64,000 bases of DNA from Ascoidea asiatica (lineage: Eukaryota; Ascomycota; Saccharomycetes; Ascoideales; Ascoideaceae): contig BCKQ01000008.1 of NCBI GenBank assembly GCA_001600695.1, positions 310,001 through 374,000 of the forward strand. Reading direction: 5' to 3'. The notes below the pieces were generated by a model. The model was not told the DNA's origin. It saw only the letters and a list, made by a program, of their open reading frames with translations, and searched no databases. The translations under genes and the position numbers were made by a program. Positions within the stretch are counted from its first letter, which is position 1; each line of letters begins with the position of its first letter. This document shows, piece by piece, positions 22,310-32,750 of the stretch.

Positions 22310-23020
22310 CATTAAACCAGGGCTTCAATAAATGATAATTTTAAAGAATACCCACAAAAACGGTCTCGAATTACATTTTTACGGAGTTTTTTTTTTCGTG
22401 TCGAAAATAAGCTTATAACGTTAAGCCTATTCAAGAAGGTTTAATCTTAAGGTTTGTCAGATGGTAATCAGAAGATGAATATGAATGTGAATATATTAAG
22501 AAATGTATGCTCACAAGCATTATTAGGAAAAAAACTTCAATAACACAAGGGGTATTTGAGTATTGGTAAGGTTGTTGACTCCATAGTTTACTTGAATAAA
22601 TAAAAGGGAGAACCCCTTTGATAAGTATGCGCAAAAATATGCCTTCAATTTTTGTTTTGAAAGTATTCATCAAGAGAAGTAAAAGATAAAAGATCAGCTT
22701 CATAAATGAGTTTGTTTTGATTAGAAATATTGTAGATAGGTACTGAATTTGAGTTAAATTAACAGTTATTGTATCTTTTTTATAAAGAAATAATGTTTTT
22801 AAAAAAATAAAAAAAATATTGAATTATAAGTATATACTAATTATATTTTTATAAAAAAGGAATTTATTTGAGCTTTTAAAAAGACAAAATTCAAAATCAT
22901 AAACATCATTATAAGAAAGAGAAAACAAGGTTTTAAAAAAAAATGAAGAACAAAGAAAAAATGATGAATAAAAAACAAAAATAGGAGTTGAGAATAAAAT
23001 GAAGTTCAACAAATTAATGA

Positions 23021-24628
23021 CTAAACTGAGTTTGAATTACTTCCAGTTTCTTCTGCTTTTAACATATCATTATTTTTCTTTTCCAATTCATCTGCACGGC
23101 TTTGATTAAGTTCTTGAGTTTGGGCAAAAGTACTTGGAACAAATTTACTTGAATTCCATGCAGTTTTATATTGATCATACATTATATCAACATCTTCTAA
23201 AGTCATATTCTTAGTTTCATAAATTACCATGTAAGCAAATACAACACATAAAACATTACAACCACCCCAGATAAAATAAACTCTAGTTCCTAAATCTGCA
23301 TTACCTGGACCAGAATCAATCATATATGGTGTAGCATATGCAATGGCAAAATTCCATAACCAATTAGATGCAGTTGATAATGCAACAGATTTTGCTCTTG
23401 TTCTTAATGGGAAAATTTCACCAACAATAACCCAAGCTACTGGACCCCAAGTTGCAGCGAAAAATGCAATGAAAATACATGCAAATGCAATTAAACAATT
23501 ATTAGCTGGACCAGAATCAGCACATTCACCAACAATGGCAATAATAAGATCTGCAACTGACATACCAACTGCACCCCAAATTAATAATGGTCTTCTACCA
23601 ATTACTTCAATTAAATAAACACCTGGAAGTGTCATAACCATATTAACAACATCAGTAATAACAGAAACTGTAAATGCATTTTTAATACCTGCATTACCAA
23701 AAAATGTTGTACCATAATAGAAAATAAAATTAATACCAGTTAATTGTTGAAACATTTGTAATGAAGTACCTGTTAAAACTCTTTTTAATTGAGAATTTGA
23801 ATGTTTAAAACAATCTATCCATGATGAACTACCAAATGAACATTCATAATCATAATTTGCTTTAATTTCATCATATTCTTCATCAATTTCTTTATGACCT
23901 AAAGGTAATTTTCTTAATCTAGATAATGATTTTTTGGCACTTTCTTCATCACCTTTATGAATCCAAAATCTTGGAGTATCTGGTAAGAAACACATACCAG
24001 TACCTAAAATTAATGACCATAAAAATTGAATAGCAATTGGAATTCTATAAGATCCAGAATCATTTCTATTTTGAGTACCTTTTTCAACACATGCTGCTAA
24101 GAAAATACCAATAGTAATTGCAAGTTGATAACAAGAAACAATTGCACCACGAACTGATTTTGGAACTGTTTCTGCTTGATATAATGGAATTGTAGCTGAA
24201 ATAAAACCTAAACCTAAACCAGCAATAGCTCTACCTGCAGCTAATAAACCAATAGAAGTTGAAGCAGTTTGTAAAATGACACCAAGATTAAAAATTATAA
24301 ATGAAGAAATAATTAATGTCCATCTACGACCTAAAGTATCAGCACATAATGGTGCTAATAAAGAACCAAAGAAAGTACCAGCAGATAAAATGGAAACAAT
24401 TAATGAATGTTCAGAAGAACTAAAATCAACATGATTACTTGGAAATTTTTCCATAACATAATCCATAGCCATAATACCAGAAATTGAACCAGTATCATAA
24501 CCATAAAGAATACCACCAAAACCAGCAAATAAACCGACTAAAATTGAAACACTTAAAGAAGCTTCAGTTGGTCTTTCTGGTGGTTTATAAAATTTTGTCC
24601 AAATCTTAGAAGTAGAAAAAATTGCCAT
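23021..24628 (-). CDS. Hexose transporter (MFS sugar porter, HGT-like)
   Basis: 535 residues with about 12 membrane helices and the sugar-porter motifs: GGILYGYDTGSISG in helix 1 (about 38-51), DTLGRR at 97-102, GRAIAGLGLGF in helix 4, PDTPRFWI after helix 6 (the usual PESPRWL, modified), QQLTGINFIFYYGT in helix 7 and YETKNMTLED after helix 12. The text resembles Candida Hgt and Kluyveromyces Hgt1 more than Saccharomyces Hxt, suggesting glucose/hexose uptake at the plasma membrane by facilitation or H+ symport. There is no long C-terminal sensor tail, so it is a transporter rather than an Snf3/Rgt2-like sensor. The upstream region carries nine Rgt1-type motifs, consistent with glucose-regulated expression. 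Codon use is strongly optimised, suggesting high expression. Confidence 0.93.
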   Translation of the reverse strand: MAIFSTSKIWTKFYKPPERPTEASLSVSILVGLFAGFGGILYGYDTGSISGIMAMDYVMEKFPSNHVDFSSSEHSLIVSILSAGTFFGSLLAPLCADTLGRRWTLIISSFIIFNLGVILQTASTSIGLLAAGRAIAGLGLGFISATIPLYQAETVPKSVRGAIVSCYQLAITIGIFLAACVEKGTQNRNDSGSYRIPIAIQFLWSLILGTGMCFLPDTPRFWIHKGDEESAKKSLSRLRKLPLGHKEIDEEYDEIKANYDYECSFGSSSWIDCFKHSNSQLKRVLTGTSLQMFQQLTGINFIFYYGTTFFGNAGIKNAFTVSVITDVVNMVMTLPGVYLIEVIGRRPLLIWGAVGMSVADLIIAIVGECADSGPANNCLIAFACIFIAFFAATWGPVAWVIVGEIFPLRTRAKSVALSTASNWLWNFAIAYATPYMIDSGPGNADLGTRVYFIWGGCNVLCVVFAYMVIYETKNMTLEDVDIMYDQYKTAWNSSKFVPSTFAQTQELNQSRADELEKKNNDMLKAEETGSNSNSV

Positions 24629-24990
24629 TATAAAAGTTTTTTTTTCTATTTATTTTCAATTTGTGGATTATTATTTGTTATTATTTATTAATGATTGATT
24701 ATTAATTGAGTTTGAAATTATTTTAATTATTTATTTCTAATATTATATTATATTTAATAGTGTACTTCTAAAAATGAAACAATATAATCTTAAAAAAAGA
24801 ACAAAATCATTTCCTTATATATTGTTTTTTTTTTAATAATGAGTGAATGTAAAATTTTCCAAACAAAAAGAAATTTACATAATTCTCAAATGGCTACGAT
24901 ATTTCTAACTATGAAAACAGCCTTAGATTCCTGCATATTAAAAAAATTCAATATGGGGTTCATATGGAGTACAGTAATAATGATCAGATA

Positions 24991-25841
24991 TTATCCGGTA
25001 TTCTGTAACAAAAATTTTTCCTTTTTTTATTTGTCAACTATGAAATAATAAAAAAAAAAAGTCACTTTAATTACAATCCTCAACTATTCTTTTAAGATAT
25101 TTGGATAATGAGATTTAATTGGTCTGCCCAGACTAAAAAATTAATAAAATCCGGGATTTTCTCCGTAAAAAAATATATAAACCATACATTTTAATCATTG
25201 TTATCAATAATTTCATTAAATATTCATTCTGGAGTAACGGACAATTCTGTTTTAGATAGATGAAAGAAATTTTTTGTAAATGAATATAAGAAAATCATCA
25301 AAAAGATTTGTAAAAAAAAGCTGTTTGAATGTATTAAGATGTTAAGCCTTGCTTATTCAAGACAGAAATTTTAATGAAAACTGTTCATAAAAGGATAAAT
25401 TTGTGATCAAAAAGTTAAGCTTTCGGAAAAGCTTCAAATTTTATTGTATAAATTCAAAATGTGAACTGAGAACAGTAACACAAAGGAAATCTCACCCGGA
25501 TTATCTGACAGAATAACCAGAGCCAGCCTGTTTGGTATCTTTTCCGAGACGGTCCCCAGACGCACCCTGCTGTGCATAGTTTTCCCGTGGGCCAATTAAA
25601 TATGCTCCTGGCTCTTTTATTCTGCCCGGATAATCACTTTAGGTAACGACCCCAGTCAAATCGCTGAGAGCAGCAAACTTTACCCTGAAAACCTGGAGAT
25701 TGAAGCTGGGGTATTATTAAGGATAAACTCCAGGGCACAATTGCATGCGAATAACCAGAATGTTGAATTTTTGGGAACTCTTTCTCGGATTATGTTTTTT
25801 CCCTTTCAGTGTCACTTATTGAGCTTAATATTATCGGAAAA
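24991..25841. promoter_or_regulatory. Cluster of nine Rgt1-type CGGANNA motifs
   Basis: Exact CGGANNA (or reverse complement TNNTCCG) occurs at 24991-24997(-), 25159-25165(-), 25238-25244(+), 25424-25430(+), 25497-25503(+), 25540-25546(-), 25627-25633(+), 25786-25792(+) and 25835-25841(+). These lie about 360-1210 bp upstream of the hexose transporter start. Multiple CGGANNA sites are the established Rgt1 binding signature in HXT promoters. By base composition roughly one would be expected here. Confidence 0.6.
25499..25635. repeat. Imperfect 28-nt inverted repeat in the transporter upstream region
   Basis: Arm 25499-25526 and the reverse complement of arm 25608-25635 share GATTATC, CAGAATAA and AGAGCCAG in the same order, with a small indel and few mismatches, separated by about 81 nt. 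An Rgt1-type CGGANNA overlaps the outer end of each arm. It could form a long hairpin or cruciform. Confidence 0.7.
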
Positions 25842-27834
25842 TTATTGTTTTTATTGGATTAATAGTTGAATAAATTACACCTTAACAACAAAATAGTTTT
25901 TATCAGATGTTACTTTCAAAAGTTTTTTTGTGTATGTCAAGGTTTTCTCTTTTCAAATATCTTTTTAATTTCAAGAAAATGTTCAGGATTAATATGCAAA
26001 TAAAATTTAATATTGCGTGTAATTCAAGTTTACGTAAAAACATATTCTTTTTTGAAAGTGAAAACTAAAGTATAGTAAAGTAAATTATATTAAAGTCAAA
26101 GGGATTTTACGCGATTTTTTATATTCTGATTAAAAACCATATGGAGAAGTTGTGACCAGCACATTGAAATTTATTAAGTGATTATTATTACAGTATTTAA
26201 GCAGTCCACTTTTGAATTTTCTTATGGGAACCGTAGAGTAATAGTTATTTTAGCGAAAAACAACGAATCCTTGTCAAGGACAATAGAGAAAACAAAAATC
26301 AGATTTTATTATAGATTTTTATTGTAAATTAATTTACAAATAACAACTTTTGATAGTCGTCAACTATTCTACTGTATTTTGTCTCTGAAGTTTCTAATTT
26401 GTTTATTTATTAGGGTTTTTGTGTGGGTAAACTTTTCAAACTGCTGTATGTTTGACTTTTGTTTTCAGAGATAAGGTAATCATCCCATAAAAATTTCAAG
26501 AATCTCCTATTTAAGTAGCCCTTAACAAATACTACAATTATCTGAATTTCTAAGAGAATATCATAGATATTCAGAAAAAGCATAATTATTCTCCCCTCAA
26601 TACTAGAATTCACTCTCTCGTGTATTAAAACTCAATGAAAAATAGTAAATAAGATATTTTACTAAGGTGCTCCATTCTTTTAAATTTCCAAATACAATCT
26701 GTGAGAAAAACAACATCTAGTTGTATTTCCTGTTTTTTTTTAAAGAAAAGTATATCGTCTGCTTTTCCAAAGCAAAAAACTGATCCAACTAATGAAAATA
26801 TAATCATAAATTTATTAGAAGATTAATTTTTTTCAGTGTAATTCAAATATTTTAAAACAAAGAATTAAATAACAATCGAGTAGAAATATTTAATTGCAAT
26901 TTTTAAAAGAAACAAGCTATTTTTTGTTTCGTTTCTATTCACTTAGCTTTAGTGGATTTCGGAGAAACAACATTTTTGGCTTTTCAGTATGAGAATAATT
27001 CAAAAAAAAGTCATCAAAAGGAAAAATTAATTAATTTAAGTGAAATAGAACCTAACTAATCAAAATACATTTGTAATACATTTGCACTAAATTTTTCCGG
27101 AATAATAAAAGGCTCTAATACGAAAATATTTCATACATTGTATTCGTTTTTTATAGTCATTTTTCCATACTTTTCTCTTAAATTAGCATCTTTTACTTCT
27201 TTAGGTTAACGCTGATATAAATAAGTGGGTAAAATATGGATTAATTTCATTTTCAAGAAAAAAAACGAAAGATGTTAAGGAATATAAAAGCAAATCCTCA
27301 TTTAATCTGAAATTTGAATGCTATTACTCTATTCCTTAGCATCCGTGTCGTTAAAATAAATAAGCTGAAAAAAAATTGTATGCAAATATGTTTATCTAAT
27401 TAATACAGAGTTCTATTAATATTCAGTATATTTTAAGGATGGTAGTATGATAAAATAATTCTTTTTAAGTAGTGAAAAAGACATTATTTCAAAATGGTTA
27501 TACATCTAAGGACCTTTTACTTTTTTACTTTTATTGGGAAATTTTTGGGATTTATCTCATTAAAAATTATAACAAGAATAATTTGAAAGAAAGATAGTAA
27601 AAACAGTTTTAGGCACCTTTATAGAAAATCTGCATCTATCTTGAAATTTGATATTTTGGAACAATCAGGCACTTGAAGCATTTAATAGCTTATCAAAATA
27701 TTTTTCAAAAAGTAAAGAGTAACCCATAAGCATAGAAAGATCAATGGATAATTGGTATTTCTGATTTGATTTCCACTGCAATAGTATTTTAAATCCTTTT
27801 CTTATAAAGTTTGAGAAATCTATAATTTTATGTT

Positions 27835-30800
27835 CTAAGTATTATTTTCAGGTCCAATGATATCTGTGGTATTATTAATATTACTATTAATATCTGTATT
27901 AGTATTGATGCTATTGTTTTTACTGTTGTTGCTAATATTATTATTATTAATATTATTAGAGTCAAAAAAGTTTTTAAATCCTGCATTAGTTTGATTTGGT
28001 AACAAAGTTGTTGGTACATTTACATTATTCATACTGTTCATGCCATTCATCAAATTCAAAGTTTGATTTCTTTGATCCATTAGATTATTGTTTGAAGTAA
28101 AATAAAGATCTTCTGCATTACCATTTATAAAATAAGGAACATTAAGCAAATTCATTTGATAAGGCTGGCCCAGTGCTGAAAGGTTATTCAGATACTGAAG
28201 TTTTTGGGATATTTGTGGAATATTACTTGGGTAAGAAGGTAATCTATTACCAGTTTCAAAAGGTAAATCTGAAGTACCTGTCATTGAAAATCCTGTAGAA
28301 TTTAAATTTCCGTCATTCCACTCATTATAATAAAGGTCATAATAACTATCTGAATTTCTATATTGATTCTGAGATTGATTAAAAGTTTGATTTGGATTAT
28401 GATTTAAATTAGAATATTGAAATTGATTTGGATCGGAAAATCTATTTTGGTTACTGAAATCTCTGAGTTGAATTTCTGTCATTGATGGAGTAGTTGAATC
28501 AGTTGAATTAGAGTTTGGGAAGTTTTGAGTAAATTGATTAGAAGAGTTAGTTAATGAATTCTCATTATTGATTTCAGAAGATTGAAATTTTAAACCATCA
28601 TTTTTTAATGAATTATTATTATTAGAACTTTTTATTTCTTTTAAAATATCATGATTTTCTTTTAAATCAATATTTTCTGTAGTAATTTCAATATTGTTAT
28701 TAAATTCATCCTTTATTGGATCAGTAGATATTGTAGGATGTTCTACTAAATCTGTTTTATCAAGTTCAGAATCTCCATATTCAGTTGTATACTCTTTAAT
28801 AAGTAATTGAATATCTTCATTATTTCTAGTTAAGTAATATTCTAAAAGTTCAGTTTTTATATTTAAAATTGGAGCAATTTGATCATTAGATTCTATTTTT
28901 GGTTTAAGATTTGATTTCCAAATGGATAATGCAATTCCAATTAATTCTTTCATAGAAATATTAATAAATTTTAATTCTAAATTTATTTTATAATTTTTGA
29001 AAAAATTTTGATGAAATTCAATAATTAATTTTAAATCATTTATAACAGTATCTAATAAAGGAAATTGTAAAATAAAATTAAATAAAGTAACAAATGAACT
29101 TAATGGATATGTAAAAATTGAATTAATTTGATAAAAAGAAATATTTTTACATTGTCTTGTTAATTTTAAAATTTCTCTTGAATATTCAAGACATTTTTTA
29201 AAAGAATCTATTGAAAGTAAACTATAATTTGGATTTTCAATTCTATTTTTTGATTTATTTATATTATCCCAAGGTATTTGAAAAGCCATTCTATTAATTG
29301 TCATTAAATGAAAAAAATAATTAAAATGTAATTTTAAAACATTAAAACGATATTCATTAATTGTAAAATCTAATTTATTTTTTGAATCTTTTAAATTTAT
29401 TTTTATAATAATTCCAGGTAATAAATTTTTTGGAAAAATTGAATTTTTCCAATTTATTAAATCATTTGATAATTTTATAATTATAGTTAATAAATCATTA
29501 ATTGATTTATTATTTGAATTATTAACAGAAAATAAATTTTTATAAATTTTATTTGAAATTAATGAAAATGAATATAAAGCATAAAAATACCAAATTGAGA
29601 AACCAAAAGCATTTTCTAATGGAATTAATTTTAAATATTTATCAAAATTTATATCATTAATTTGTTCAAATAAAATTAAAGAATTATTTGAAGAATTATT
29701 TAAAGAATTATTTAAAGAATTATTTTTTTTATTTAAAATTTTTAAAATTGGAATTATATAATCATTTTTTGAAATTATATTTGAATCTAAATCATTTATT
29801 AATGGAGGTTTACCAGTTTCAATAGATTGAATTTTATCAAAAGAATATAATAAAGACCAAAGAGATTTTCTAACATTTTTATTAATTTCATTTAAACCAA
29901 TTAATGAATTTTTATTATTTAAATTAATTTCAAAAGCAAATCTTATACAAGTTGAAAATAAATTATAATTTAAATTTGAAATTGATAAATCTTTATTAAA
30001 TATAAATAATAATAAAATTGCTTGAACAGATTTTAAACCATCAGAAATTATTGAAATTTTATGATAATAATAAATTGAGGATATATAAAATTTATTTAAT
30101 AAATTTAATAATTTTTTTTCAGATAATTTAAAAAGTAAATTATCATTTTTTTTAAATAAAATTTTATCATTATTAAAAAAATTATTTTGATTTATTGAAA
30201 TTACAAATTTTATTGAAAAACAAATAATTAAATTAATAATTAAATAATCCGAATTTGAGATTTTTTTAATTGAAATTTTTTTTTTATTATTTTTATTATT
30301 TTTATTATTTTTAATTTTATTTTTGTTTTTGTTATTATTATCATTATTATTATAAATTTTAAAATAAGAATTTTTAAAAATTTCATTAATATCATAAAAA
30401 TATAATATATAATATGGAGTATGAATAAATTTAGAAATATCTAAAACAGAATTTATAAAAATTATATTTGGTAAAGATAAATTTAAATTAATTTTATTTA
30501 AATTTAATGAATAATTTATCCAAATTTTTGAAAAATTATTAAAAATTTTAAATAAATAAGTATAAATTAAAGATAAAGTTTTTAATAAATTTTTTTTAAT
30601 TGAATTATTATTATTATTATTGTTATTGTTATTGTCATTGAAATTATCTAAGATCCATTGAATACCATTTGAAGTGAATATTGAAAATGAAGGATGAGTT
30701 GATTGAACATTTCTATCTTTGAAGAAATTTTTATTACTATTATTGTTATTGTTATTGTTATTGTTATTATTATCATCTGAATTGTTTTCTTCATTTGAAT

Positions 30801-31479
30801 TAGAGTTATTTTTATTTATTATATTAAATGAAATACTATCATTATCTAAATAACTATATTTATTGTTATTATTATTATTATTAGATGATGAAGATGAAGA
30901 AGAAGAAGAATCTAGTTTATTTATGAGTAAATTTAATTTTTCATTAAGTAAAATGAAATTTTTATCATTATTATATAATTTATTATCATTGATATTATTT
31001 GAAGTGTTATTATTATCCAGATTATCATTGATATTATAATTTGTATTATGTGAGTTAGATAAATTATGTAATTGAGATAAATTAGTAATATTTTTTAAAT
31101 CAAATTGATAATCATTTTCATTTTTAAAATCATTTAATAATGTATTATTATTATTATTATTATTATTAATATTATTTTTATTAAATTTTTGTTTAAAGAT
31201 ATAATTATAAGTACAAGATTGAGATAAATTTAAACAATTTAAACATGGAAATTTTCCATTACATTTTCTTTTTCTTTTTCTACAATAATCACAAGCTTTT
31301 GAAACTCTTTGTCTTTTATTTTTATTTTTTAAATTATTATTATCATTTTCATTGTTGTTATCGTTATTATTAGTATCATTGGATTTATTATTTGTATTGG
31401 CGGTATTATTACTAATATTGGCGTTATCATTTTCATTATCACTTGAAATTGATTGATTATCAGTATTATTATGAATCAT
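27835..31479 (-). CDS. Zn2Cys6 (Gal4-type) fungal transcription factor
   Basis: 1214 residues. The zinc cluster near the N-terminus is C63-x2-C66-x6-C73-x5-C79-x2-C82-x6-C89 within RVSKACDYCRKRKRKCNGK, a perfect binuclear cluster. A middle-homology (fungal_trans) region spans roughly 300-760, with the typical LWSLLYSFDKIQSIETGKPP stretch. The C-terminal 300 residues are Asn/Ser/Gln-rich and acidic, a plausible activation region. Poly-Asn and poly-Ser runs interrupt the rest. Such factors bind CGG half-sites as dimers or monomers. The short Cys3-Cys4 loop argues against it being Rgt1, despite the neighbouring Rgt1-type sites. The exact regulon cannot be told. The long upstream region holds CGG/CCG palindromes that could be autoregulatory sites. 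Confidence 0.88.
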   Translation of the reverse strand: MIHNNTDNQSISSDNENDNANISNNTANTNNKSNDTNNNDNNNENDNNNLKNKNKRQRVSKACDYCRKRKRKCNGKFPCLNCLNLSQSCTYNYIFKQKFNKNNINNNNNNNNTLLNDFKNENDYQFDLKNITNLSQLHNLSNSHNTNYNINDNLDNNNTSNNINDNKLYNNDKNFILLNEKLNLLINKLDSSSSSSSSSNNNNNNNKYSYLDNDSISFNIINKNNSNSNEENNSDDNNNNNNNNNNNSNKNFFKDRNVQSTHPSFSIFTSNGIQWILDNFNDNNNNNNNNNNSIKKNLLKTLSLIYTYLFKIFNNFSKIWINYSLNLNKINLNLSLPNIIFINSVLDISKFIHTPYYILYFYDINEIFKNSYFKIYNNNDNNNKNKNKIKNNKNNKNNKKKISIKKISNSDYLIINLIICFSIKFVISINQNNFFNNDKILFKKNDNLLFKLSEKKLLNLLNKFYISSIYYYHKISIISDGLKSVQAILLLFIFNKDLSISNLNYNLFSTCIRFAFEINLNNKNSLIGLNEINKNVRKSLWSLLYSFDKIQSIETGKPPLINDLDSNIISKNDYIIPILKILNKKNNSLNNSLNNSSNNSLILFEQINDINFDKYLKLIPLENAFGFSIWYFYALYSFSLISNKIYKNLFSVNNSNNKSINDLLTIIIKLSNDLINWKNSIFPKNLLPGIIIKINLKDSKNKLDFTINEYRFNVLKLHFNYFFHLMTINRMAFQIPWDNINKSKNRIENPNYSLLSIDSFKKCLEYSREILKLTRQCKNISFYQINSIFTYPLSSFVTLFNFILQFPLLDTVINDLKLIIEFHQNFFKNYKINLELKFINISMKELIGIALSIWKSNLKPKIESNDQIAPILNIKTELLEYYLTRNNEDIQLLIKEYTTEYGDSELDKTDLVEHPTISTDPIKDEFNNNIEITTENIDLKENHDILKEIKSSNNNNSLKNDGLKFQSSEINNENSLTNSSNQFTQNFPNSNSTDSTTPSMTEIQLRDFSNQNRFSDPNQFQYSNLNHNPNQTFNQSQNQYRNSDSYYDLYYNEWNDGNLNSTGFSMTGTSDLPFETGNRLPSYPSNIPQISQKLQYLNNLSALGQPYQMNLLNVPYFINGNAEDLYFTSNNNLMDQRNQTLNLMNGMNSMNNVNVPTTLLPNQTNAGFKNFFDSNNINNNNISNNSKNNSINTNTDINSNINNTTDIIGPENNT

Positions 31480-31611
31480 TTTTAAAGAGTTGGATTGAAT
31501 TAAGATATTAAATTGAATAAATTAAGAATGATATAAAATTTTAGCATTTTTAATAGTATTTGTACTTAATATATATATAAATAAGTAAGACCAAAAAAAA
31601 GGGATTATAAA

Positions 31612-31648
<37 letters not shown>

Positions 31649-32029
31649 CTATCTATGTAGGATACGTAATAGCGATAGTAATTGAATTAGAATTAGAATT
31701 GAAATACCATAAATAGTTTAATGTTTTCAGAATTCAATATATCATTTGATATTATAAAGAATTGAAAGAATATTTAACAATATTTGAATGAATTGATAAT
31801 ATTTATTGTTGTTTATTGTTGTTTATTGTTTTGTTTATTATTGTTGTTTGAATATCTTTTAGCTATTTTAAGATCTTTTAAAGATTTTTACAAGTTGTTT
31901 TTTTAGCTTTGTTTTTACTTCTTTGAAGCTGTAAAAATTCTAAAAACGGCAGATTCTTTTCAGATTCTTTTCGGATCAAAAATTCTAAATTTAAGGCTAA
32001 AGAAAACACACACAAAGGGTCACCTGATG

Positions 32030-32042
32030 CGGCTAGTAGCCG
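32030..32042. promoter_or_regulatory. CGG-N7-CCG palindrome
   Basis: CGGCTAGTAGCCG is a perfect odd-length palindrome, the form bound by some Zn2Cys6 dimers. It lies about 550 bp upstream of the Zn2Cys6 gene start. Confidence 0.4.
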
Positions 32043-32078
32043 AGCCGACCAGCTCAGTTCCGGGTCACCTGCTTTAAG

Positions 32079-32086
32079 AGCCCTAA
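32079..32086 (+). promoter_or_regulatory. Tbf1-type AGCCCTAA next to CACGTG
   Basis: AGCCCTAA (32079-32086) is followed four bases later by CACGTG (32091-32096). Paired Tbf1 and Cbf1 sites are known from Candida ribosomal-protein promoters; here they lie between two regulator genes. Confidence 0.35.
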
Positions 32087-32211
32087 AGCACACGTGGTAT
32101 TGCTTCATTGACATGTGACATGGTGTGGTTTACTCAAACCTCAAAAGATATTGGAGGTCTGACAATTGCAAGTGCAATTAGTTTCCTCTTTGGGTTTTTG
32201 TCTCAACGGTT

Positions 32212-32229
32212 CCGGCATTCCGATGCCGG
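32212..32229. promoter_or_regulatory. CGG-N10-CCG palindrome
   Basis: CCGGCAT-TCCG-ATGCCGG is a perfect 7-bp inverted repeat containing CGG-N10-CCG, the spacing used by Put3-type zinc-cluster dimers. It lies about 735 bp upstream of the Zn2Cys6 gene. Confidence 0.45.
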
Positions 32230-32525
32230 GTGGTGTCTCAGTGGCGCTTGCCTGCCCAATGGCACCAGAGCGGTGGAAGAACAAAGGCGCCTAAAGTGCA
32301 TGTGACAAAGCGCTTGTTTTCTTTGGACTTATTTGTCAAGTTACTCAGCTGGTTTGCGGAGGTGAATCCCTATAATTGCAGGGCTGCCGACGGGTTTGAT
32401 TCCTCTCATTTGCCGGCTGATTGTTAATCATTTTATTCTTTTATTGGAATTGTCTTCGAATATTCTAGGCTATTCTTAGACTTTCTAAGATTGCAAAGAT
32501 TGTTCTACGACTACATTCTATTGCG

Positions 32526-32632
32526 TTCTCCGAACTTCCGTGTGCATGTTAAATGTACTAGAACGTTCTGGGTCTGCATTATTTATTCTTTCTTCGAAGT
32601 TCTGTGTGCATCTCGAATGTACTGGAATCTTC
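32526..32632. repeat. Two diverged 43-bp direct repeats with GAAnnTTC elements
   Basis: Units 32526-32568 and 32590-32632 are the same length and agree at 34 of 43 positions, with no indel. Each ends in GAAnnTTC (GAACGTTC, GAATCTTC), a two-unit heat-shock-element pattern, and shares GTGTGCAT and AATGTACT. Confidence 0.8.
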
Positions 32633-32750
32633 GTGTTTGTTCTTGGACTGACGTAGTGTCTTCTAGATCAATACTTTATTTTATTTCTTTTTTTAAGTAT
32701 GGGAAGTGAACTTTCACATACTAAATTTACAAATTTATTCTTAAGATGGG

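Larger units (their letters stand above)
21398..23020. other. 1.6 kb gap between convergent genes, possible RNA gene
   Basis: PRP18 and the hexose transporter converge here. The gap holds two inverted Tbf1-type octamers (22282-22309), a TATA-like element and a weak C/D-snoRNA-like arrangement on the minus strand (separate entries). Two short minus-strand frames (21682-21906, 74 codons; 22431-22703, 90 codons with a hydrophobic N-terminus) are not recognisable and are not called as genes. Confidence 0.5.
24629..27834. other. 3.2 kb hexose transporter upstream region and Zn2Cys6 3' flank
   Basis: Contains the CGGANNA cluster (24991-25841), a GC-rich island (about 25480-25760) with a long imperfect inverted repeat, and a Tbf1-type AACCCTAA on the minus strand at 26410-26417. 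Beyond about 26000 it is A+T-rich without tandem repeats. Short frames (24839-25048, 26410-26807) look random. No gene is called. Confidence 0.6.

Noticed and set aside
22431-22703. 90-codon minus-strand ORF with hydrophobic N-terminus
   Set aside because: No cleavage site or domain; A+T-rich sequence readily yields hydrophobic frames.
27835-31479. Identification of the Zn2Cys6 gene as RGT1
   Set aside because: Similar length and a neighbouring CGGANNA cluster are tempting, but the zinc cluster loop (x5 between Cys3 and Cys4) and flanking text do not match Rgt1.
22278-32090. 15-mer AAGAGCCCTAAAGCA shared between about 22279 and 32076
   Set aside because: A few shared 15-mers are expected by chance in 64 kb; only the Tbf1-type core is kept as a regulatory candidate.
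32330-32412. tRNA-like segment containing GGGTTTGATTCC and a possible D arm
   Set aside because: Acceptor and anticodon stems do not form, and the T stem has a mismatch.
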